Of a DNA stretch of 11,408 nucleotides, positions 7,635 to 11,408 are shown one piece after another (position 1 is the stretch's first letter; every line of letters begins with the position of its first letter). Both the position numbers and the translations under genes were made by a program. The stretch lies in contig JAEWEH010000090.1 in assembly GCA_023389535.1 (NCBI GenBank), positions 1-11,408 of the forward strand, read 5' to 3'. Below the pieces are notes generated by a model that was not told the origin of the DNA, ran no database searches, and saw only the letters and a list, made by a program, of their open reading frames with translations. The stretch comes from Pseudomonadota bacterium (GTDB lineage: Bacteria; Pseudomonadota; Gammaproteobacteria; Burkholderiales; Burkholderiaceae_B).

Positions 7635-7901
7635 TTACGATGCCTTGCGTGTCGTGCCGGCGGTGCGGGCAAAGCGGGCGCGGAATTTTTCAACGCGGCC
7701 GGTTTCCACGATGCGCGTCTGGGCGCCAGTGTAGAAGGGGTGCGATTCCGACGTTACGTCGCACTTGAACAAGGGGTAGGTCTTGCCGTCAAGTTCAATG
7801 GTTTCGCGGCTGGAAAGCGTCGAGCGCGAAATGAACTTGGCGCCGGTTTGCTGATCCAGAAACACCACGTCGCGGTATTCGGGGTGGATGCCTTCTTTCA
7901 T
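7635..7901 (-). CDS. rpmE2: 50S ribosomal protein L31, type B
   Basis: An 88-residue L31 protein of the large ribosomal subunit, which helps bridge the two subunits. The N-terminus [14 protein letters not shown], the central [13 protein letters not shown] and the tail [10 protein letters not shown] are characteristic. The Cys motif of zinc-binding type A L31 is missing; only one Cys is present, in FKCDV. It is therefore the zinc-independent type B form, with the usual C-terminal length. The ATG at 7901 follows AGGA (7912-7915) by ten bases, a slightly long spacing. The gene is monocistronic, with its own promoter and terminator. In bacteria carrying both L31 types the B form is often induced by zinc shortage through Zur, but I see no convincing Zur box here. 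It may be this organism's only L31. Confidence 0.96.
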   Translation of the reverse strand: MKEGIHPEYRDVVFLDQQTGAKFISRSTLSSRETIELDGKTYPLFKCDVTSESHPFYTGAQTRIVETGRVEKFRARFARTAGTTRKAS

Positions 7902-7942
7902 GATCTGGGGTTCCTGTGTATTTCCGAAAGTTAGGGTCGCCA

Positions 7943-7980
7943 GCTAGCAAAGCTCGAAGTTAACGTAAATAAGCTCTAGC
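7943..7980 (-). promoter_or_regulatory. Stem-loop in the rpmE2 5' leader, possible autoregulatory element
   Basis: GCTAG (7943-7947) pairs with CTAGC (7976-7980). Inside, AGCT (7951-7954) pairs with AGCT (7972-7975), with a three-base bulge CAA (7948-7950) on one side and a 17-base loop. The structure lies within the inferred 96-base leader, between promoter and ribosome site. Some bacterial L31 genes are controlled by their own product through the leader, so this stem could be such a site. The pairing is visible; the function is inference. Confidence 0.4.
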
Positions 7981-8003
7981 CACGTATCCAAGGTTAGCCA
8001 AGC

Positions 8004-8032
8004 ATTCTAGCTGATAAATGACCAATGTGCAA
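8004..8032 (-). promoter_or_regulatory. Sigma-70 promoter of rpmE2
   Basis: On the minus strand TTGCAC (8027-8032) is followed by a 17-bp spacer and TAGAAT (8004-8009), each matching consensus well (-35 four of six, -10 five of six). Transcription should start near 7997, giving a leader of about 96 bases. The surrounding DNA is distinctly AT-rich, as expected for a strong ribosomal-protein promoter. The gap between this site and the radC stop (8033-8117) holds only imperfect GGCCG-rich dyads and no clear terminator. Confidence 0.7.
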
Positions 8033-8117
8033 TGCAATTTCCTGGTGTTTGAATGCGCGGTAGGGCGTCACATGCAGGCCGTCGGCCGCCTGAAATCGGC
8101 CGAATCCGACCGGCTTT

Positions 8118-8816
8118 TCATAGCTGGCCCCGCTCGGCCAGCGATATGGCCCCCGCGGCGGTGACGATCAGGTGATCCAGTAAACGTATGTCGACCAGGG
8201 ACAGTGCCTGCTTAAGATGCCGGGTCAAGGCCAGGTCGGCCTCGCTGGGTTCGGCCACGCCTGAAGGGTGGTTGTGGGCCAGTATCATTGCGGCGGCATG
8301 GTGTTTCAAGCCCGACTTGATTACTTCGCGCGGATAGACGGATGCCTGCGTGAGCGTACCGCGGGAAATTTCTTCGGTGGCAATAAGGCGGAATTGGCTG
8401 TCGAGATACAAGGCCATGCAGTGCTCTATGGGCAGATGGCCCAGCTTGGCGGTGCAATAATGCTTCACCCGCAAGGGCTGGTCCAGGGCCTGGCCGGCTT
8501 TCAGTTCTTCTTCCAGGGAACGGCGGTTGAGTTCATTGATCGCCATCAGCTCACAGGCTTTGGCGGCGCCCAGTCCTGGAATGGCGAGCAGTGTTCGGGC
8601 GTCCGCCGACAACAAGCCGCGCAGGCCATCGAACTGTTCAATCAGCCGACGGCCGAGAGTGATGGCGTCGCAGCCTTTGAACCCGGTGCGCAGGATGATG
8701 GCCAGCAGTTCGGGCGAGGTGAGGACATGGGCGCCATGCGCGAGCAAGCGTTCGCGCGGGCGCTCGGGGCTGGGTAAGCCGGGTTCGGGTATCAAAGCTG
8801 TCTCCAGTGTAGGCAA
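8118..8816 (-). CDS. radC: RadC family JAMM/MPN+ domain protein
   Basis: A 232-residue RadC protein with an N-terminal UPF0758 helical part, including a helix-hairpin-helix-like IPGLGAAKA (79-87), and a C-terminal JAMM metalloprotease-like domain. The metal site is complete: E148 or E149 in TEEISRGT, then HNHPSGVAEPSEAD, giving H181, H183, S191 and D194 with the exact HxHx7Sx2D spacing. Despite the name, a DNA-repair role for RadC is disputed and its activity is unsettled. The longest form starts with TTG at 8816 (GAGG ten bases upstream). A TTG at 8795 has a better-placed GGAG (8802-8805, six bases) and would give 225 residues, so the start is uncertain within seven codons. The gene stands alone between the dehydrogenase-Bug operon and rpmE2. 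Confidence 0.92.
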   Translation of the reverse strand: MPTLETALIPEPGLPSPERPRERLLAHGAHVLTSPELLAIILRTGFKGCDAITLGRRLIEQFDGLRGLLSADARTLLAIPGLGAAKACELMAINELNRRSLEEELKAGQALDQPLRVKHYCTAKLGHLPIEHCMALYLDSQFRLIATEEISRGTLTQASVYPREVIKSGLKHHAAAMILAHNHPSGVAEPSEADLALTRHLKQALSLVDIRLLDHLIVTAAGAISLAERGQL

Positions 8817-8920
8817 GAAGGATCAGCCTCACTGTAAGGCGATGCACGCCAGGATGGCGGTCCGGTGCGGCCGTTTGTCCATCGTGGCTTGGCATTACGG
8901 ATCCCGGCCGCGCGCAAGGC

Positions 8921-8945
8921 GAAGACGCCGCCTAAAGGCGGCGTC
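8921..8945 (-). terminator. Probable terminator of the dehydrogenase-Bug operon
   Basis: GACGCCGCC (8924-8932) pairs perfectly with GGCGGCGTC (8937-8945) around a four-base loop. The minus-strand transcript passes through it about 75 bases after the Bug stop codon. The following sequence is only TTCG, so the U-tract is weak, but the nine-pair GC stem is very stable. The remaining gap (8817-8920) should hold the radC promoter, which I could not identify. Confidence 0.55.
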
Positions 8946-9018
8946 AATCCGGTCTGCCGCCTGGCGCCGGTGGTGCGAGCGTCACTTCAGAACCGAATGG
9001 GCCCTGCCTTGAGCTGGC

Positions 9019-10029
9019 TCAGTTCAACGTGATGTTGGCATCCTTGATGACTTTGGCGAACCGTTCCGTGTCGCTCTTGATTTGCGCAGCCATCTGCTGG
9101 GGCGTGTCGCCGATCGGCTCCGCGCCGATTTTGGCCATGCGCTCGCGAAAGTCGGGCGAATGTATGACCTTGACCATTTCTGTGTTCAGCCGGGCGACGA
9201 TATCGGGGGGCGTGCCGGCGGGGGCCAGCACGCCGAACCAGGTTCCCAGGTCGAAGTCCTTCAGGCCCGACTCGTTCAAAGTCGGGGTGTCCGGCAGAGC
9301 CGACGAGCGCTTGCTGGTGGTGACCGCCAGTGCGCGCAGCTTACCGCTCTGGATATGGGGCAGGACGGGCGTGATGGTGTCGAAAGACATGGCGACCTGG
9401 CCACCGAGCAGATCGGTGGTCAGCGGCCCGCTGCCCTTATAGGGCACATGCAGCAGTTCGATGCCGCCTTGCTGCGAGAACTGCGTGCCGATCAGATGCT
9501 GCAAAGTGCCCACGCCGTTGGAGCCGAACGCCAATGCGGGATCCGACTTTCTGGCCAGTTCGATCAGGTCTTTGGTTTGTTGGGCCGGCGTGCGGCTGGC
9601 GTTGACCACCAGCACATTAGGCACCAGCGCCACGGTGGTAATGGGCGCGAAGCTCTTTTGAAAGTCGTAGTTCAAGCCCTTGTAAGCGCTGGTGGCAATG
9701 GTGTGGTGCACTGCGCCCATCAGCAGCGTGTAGCCGTCCGGCTTGGCCCGCGCCACAATATCCGCGCCCAGCGTGGCGCCGGCGCCAGGCTTGTTTTCGA
9801 CGATGAAGGGTTGGCCCAGGGCCTTGGACATCTGGTCGCCCAGGGCGCGCGCCAGCACGTCTGTCGTGCCGCCAGCCGCGAACGGCACGACCAGGCTGAT
9901 GGGCCGTTCCGGCCAGGTCTGTGCCACGGCGGGGCCGCCAAGCAGCAGGGCCGCCGCCACGGCGCCCGCCGCTTTCAGTGCGCGTCGCCTGTGCCGCGTG
10001 ATCGATGGGCTGGCAATGATTGTATGCAT
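9019..10029 (-). CDS. Bug-family tripartite tricarboxylate transporter substrate-binding protein
   Basis: A 336-residue periplasmic receptor of the Bug/TctC family, which is greatly expanded in Bordetella relatives and usually binds carboxylates such as citrate, malate, tartrate or nicotinate. The ATG at 10029 follows AGGAG by six bases. Residues 12-36 form a signal peptide with an Arg cluster (RHRRRALK), a hydrophobic core and AVA before the likely cleavage after residue 36. The mature start WPERPISLVVPFAAGGTTD is diagnostic, as are PGAGATLGAD, the KPDGYTLL segment, HVPYKGSGP and the late GVLAPAGTPPDIV. No TctA or TctB membrane genes are present, so this is an orphan receptor here and must use a transporter elsewhere or act as a sensor. 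It lies 90 bp after the dehydrogenase on the same strand, probably in one operon, which suggests a hydroxy-dicarboxylate ligand. Confidence 0.93.
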   Translation of the reverse strand: MHTIIASPSITRHRRRALKAAGAVAAALLLGGPAVAQTWPERPISLVVPFAAGGTTDVLARALGDQMSKALGQPFIVENKPGAGATLGADIVARAKPDGYTLLMGAVHHTIATSAYKGLNYDFQKSFAPITTVALVPNVLVVNASRTPAQQTKDLIELARKSDPALAFGSNGVGTLQHLIGTQFSQQGGIELLHVPYKGSGPLTTDLLGGQVAMSFDTITPVLPHIQSGKLRALAVTTSKRSSALPDTPTLNESGLKDFDLGTWFGVLAPAGTPPDIVARLNTEMVKVIHSPDFRERMAKIGAEPIGDTPQQMAAQIKSDTERFAKVIKDANITLN

Positions 10030-10066
10030 GTTTGTCTCCTCATGGCTCTTCGATGGTGGCGTGATG

Positions 10067-10088
10067 GCGGCCGGTGCGAGCCGGCCGC
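10067..10088 (-). other. Stem-loop between dehydrogenase and Bug genes
   Basis: GCGGCCGG (10067-10074) and CCGGCCGC (10081-10088) form a perfect eight-pair GC stem with a six-base loop in the 90-bp gap between the two genes. No U-tract follows on the minus strand, so it is better read as an mRNA-stabilising or processing element than a terminator. It would tend to allow different amounts of enzyme and receptor. Confidence 0.45.
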
Positions 10089-10119
10089 TCGGATCGGATC
10101 AGGTCAGGGCCTGTCGTGG

Positions 10120-11211
10120 TCAGGCGACCCGGCGTTTCGTGTTGCTCTGCATGATGCTGTCGCGTACGGCGCGAGTGACGTCTTCGGTAGTGGCCTTGCC
10201 GCCCAAGTCGCGGGTATGCAGCCTGGGATCGGCCGTAATTTCTTCGATGGCGTTCATGACCTGTTCCGCGGCCGCTGTTTCGCCGAGATGCTCCAGCAGC
10301 ATGACCACCGACCAGAACGTTCCAACGGGGTTGGCCAGGCCTTTGCCCATGATGTCGAAAGCCGAGCCGTGTATGGGTTCGAACATGGACGGATGGCGCC
10401 GTTCCGGATCGATATTGCCGGTCGGAGCGATACCCAGGCTGCCGGCCAGCGCGGCGGCCAAATCGCTCAGGATGTCCGCGTGCAGGTTGGTGGCCACGAT
10501 GGTGTCCAGGCTGGCCGGCCGATTCACCATGCGCGCCGTTGCGGCATCGACCAATTCCTTGTCCCAGCTGACTTGCGGAAATTCCTTGGCGATCTGCGTG
10601 GCGATTTCATCCCACATCACCATGGCATGGCGCTGTGCGTTGGACTTGGTGATGACCGTCAGCAGCTTGCGCGGGCGCGAGGCCGCCACTTGGAACGCAT
10701 AGCGCATGATGCGCTCCACGCCAGCACGGGTCATGATGGACACATCGGTTGCCGCTTCGATGGGGTAGCCCTGATGAACGCGCCCACCCACGCCGGAATA
10801 TTCGCCTTCGGAATTTTCGCGGATGATGACCCAGTTAAGGTCTTCGGGCGCGCAGCGCTTCAAGGGGGCGTCAATGCCCGGCAGGATGCGGGTGGGCCGG
10901 ACATTCGCATATTGATCGAAGCCCTGGCATATTTTCAGACGCAGGCCCCACAAGGTGATGTGGTCGGCAATATGGGGGTCGCCCGCAGAACCGAACAAAA
11001 TGGCGTCCTTGTCGCGCAGGGCGTCCAGGCCGTCTTCGGGCATCATCAACCCATGTTCGCGATAATAGTCGCCGCCCCAGTCGAAATTTTCGAATTCGAA
11101 TGAAAAACCGGCGTCGGCGGCAGCGACGGCTTCCAGGATTTCCTGGCCGGCGGGAATGACTTCTTTACCTATGCCGTCCCCGGGGATGGTGGCAATACGA
11201 TATGTTTTCAA
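10120..11211 (-). CDS. Tartrate dehydrogenase / D-malate dehydrogenase (decarboxylating) family
   Basis: A 363-residue member of the beta-decarboxylating dehydrogenase family (isocitrate and isopropylmalate dehydrogenase fold), closest in character to tartrate/D-malate dehydrogenases (TtuC, DmlA). It should oxidise D-malate to pyruvate and CO2, or tartrate to oxaloglycolate, with NAD+ and a divalent metal. Visible features are PGDGIG (10-15), NVRPTR (103-108), RENSEGEYSG (131-140) with the catalytic Tyr138, K189, metal-binding D222, D246 and D250 (NLHADILSDL), and the cofactor segment HGSAFDIMGKGLANP (281-295). The start is TTG at 11211, preceded by GGAGG seven bases away, giving MKTYRIATIPGDGIG, the expected N-terminus; longer in-frame extensions have no support. 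The divergent LysR gene and downstream Bug receptor fit an inducible catabolic unit. I leave the symbol open between ttuC and dmlA. Confidence 0.9.
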   Translation of the reverse strand: MKTYRIATIPGDGIGKEVIPAGQEILEAVAAADAGFSFEFENFDWGGDYYREHGLMMPEDGLDALRDKDAILFGSAGDPHIADHITLWGLRLKICQGFDQYANVRPTRILPGIDAPLKRCAPEDLNWVIIRENSEGEYSGVGGRVHQGYPIEAATDVSIMTRAGVERIMRYAFQVAASRPRKLLTVITKSNAQRHAMVMWDEIATQIAKEFPQVSWDKELVDAATARMVNRPASLDTIVATNLHADILSDLAAALAGSLGIAPTGNIDPERRHPSMFEPIHGSAFDIMGKGLANPVGTFWSVVMLLEHLGETAAAEQVMNAIEEITADPRLHTRDLGGKATTEDVTRAVRDSIMQSNTKRRVA

Positions 11212-11247
11212 CTTCGGGCCTCCGTTCAGGATCACATTCACAGCCAG

Positions 11248-11253
11248 ACTATA
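11248..11253 (-). promoter_or_regulatory. Probable -10 element of the dehydrogenase promoter
   Basis: TATAGT on the minus strand matches the -10 consensus at five of six positions and sits 37 bases upstream of the TTG start. No good -35 is found at the right distance, as is usual for promoters that need a LysR-type activator. Transcription would start near 11241. Confidence 0.4.
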
Positions 11254-11297
11254 AAAGGCAAGGTCCTGCAAGAACGCCCGCGCCAGTAAAGGCATAT

Positions 11298-11312
11298 TTA
11301 ACTTATAGTTAA
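11298..11312. promoter_or_regulatory. LysR-type regulator binding site (T-N11-A dyad)
   Basis: TTAACTTATAGTTAA is a perfect 15-bp dyad in the 128-bp divergent intergenic region and contains the LysR box T-N11-A (11299-11311). Its centre, 11305, lies about 64 bp upstream of the inferred dehydrogenase start, where LysR-type recognition sites are normally found (about -65). It also lies 28 bp before the LysR gene itself, which fits autorepression. Confidence 0.6.
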
Positions 11313-11339
11313 CAATCCGTATTCCCTTGGCTTCTCGAG

Positions 11340-11408
11340 ATGAGCGCGAATACCCATCCTTCCGAACTGGCGTTCTTTTCCGCACTCGTCGCGGCAGGTG
11401 GCCTGAGC
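11340..11408 (+). CDS. LysR-type transcriptional regulator, N-terminal fragment cut by the window edge
   Basis: An ATG at 11340 opens a frame that runs to the end of the window, 23 codons. It encodes MSANTHPSELAFFSALVAAG followed by Gly-Leu-Ser, the usual beginning of the LysR helix-turn-helix (ELAFF..LVAAGGLS, the first helix leading into the recognition domain). Only a weak ribosome site (CGAG) precedes it. It is divergent from the tartrate/D-malate dehydrogenase gene, the same arrangement as dmlR-dmlA in E. coli, and probably activates that gene in response to its substrate. The rest of the protein is outside the window, so completeness and effector cannot be judged. Confidence 0.8.
   Translation, partial: MSANTHPSELAFFSALVAAGGLS

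Noticed and set aside
7942..8040. Possible Zur operator before rpmE2
   Set aside because: The region is AT-rich and contains GTTAAC, but I could not find a dyad resembling the known Zur consensus. The stem at 7943-7980 explains the symmetry better.
8040..8117. GGCCG-rich dyads after radC as a terminator
   Set aside because: The stems are interrupted by mismatches and compete with one another. The only T-run (8114-8118) is on the plus strand, where no gene needs terminating.
9082..11103. Plus-strand open frame of 673 codons opposite the Bug and dehydrogenase genes
   Set aside because: It is a shadow frame: it crosses two well-supported minus-strand genes and the gap between them, the translation is His/Gln/Arg-rich with no domain, and it has no ribosome site. 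Long antisense frames are common in GC-rich DNA.

Overview
The window looks like a chromosomal segment of a GC-rich betaproteobacterium, most likely of the family Alcaligenaceae (Bordetella, Achromobacter, Pusillimonas and relatives). The pointers are a Bug-type solute receptor next to a tartrate/D-malate dehydrogenase and a LysR regulator, and a type B ribosomal protein L31 of the kind I associate with this family. This is a judgement from protein character; no search was run.

Layout. Positions 1-979 hold no gene I can defend. They contain a GC-rich stretch, a 218-bp nested palindromic element (413-630) with 27-bp inverted ends and a perfect 14-bp central stem, and then the likely promoter and leader of the first operon. 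Positions 980-4293 (+ strand) are a complete ProU-type quaternary-amine ABC transporter in the order binding protein, permease, ATPase. Facing it on the minus strand, a MATE-family membrane transporter (4369-5790) is coupled by a GTGA overlap to an upstream polytopic GT-C glycosyltransferase of the ArnT/PMT type (5787-7541). Next on the minus strand come rpmE2 (L31 type B), with a clear promoter, a structured leader and a UUCG-loop terminator, and radC. The right end is a catabolic module: a tartrate/D-malate dehydrogenase and a Bug periplasmic receptor on the minus strand, with the first 23 codons of a divergent LysR-type regulator at the window edge.

How the parts work together. The ABC transporter probably imports glycine betaine, choline or a related compound, for osmoprotection or as a nutrient. 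The dehydrogenase, receptor and LysR gene form a likely inducible hydroxy-dicarboxylate unit. A perfect T-N11-A dyad between the divergent genes is centred about 64 bp upstream of the inferred dehydrogenase transcription start, where a LysR recognition site is expected. The glycosyltransferase/MATE pair suggests one envelope-related task, but its substrate is unknown.

Most of the window is ordinary. The parts most worth a second look are the palindromic element, the coupled glycosyltransferase/MOP-superfamily transporter, the rpmE2 leader stem and the LysR box. I see no CRISPR array, tRNA, rRNA, transposase, phage gene or recognisable defence system.
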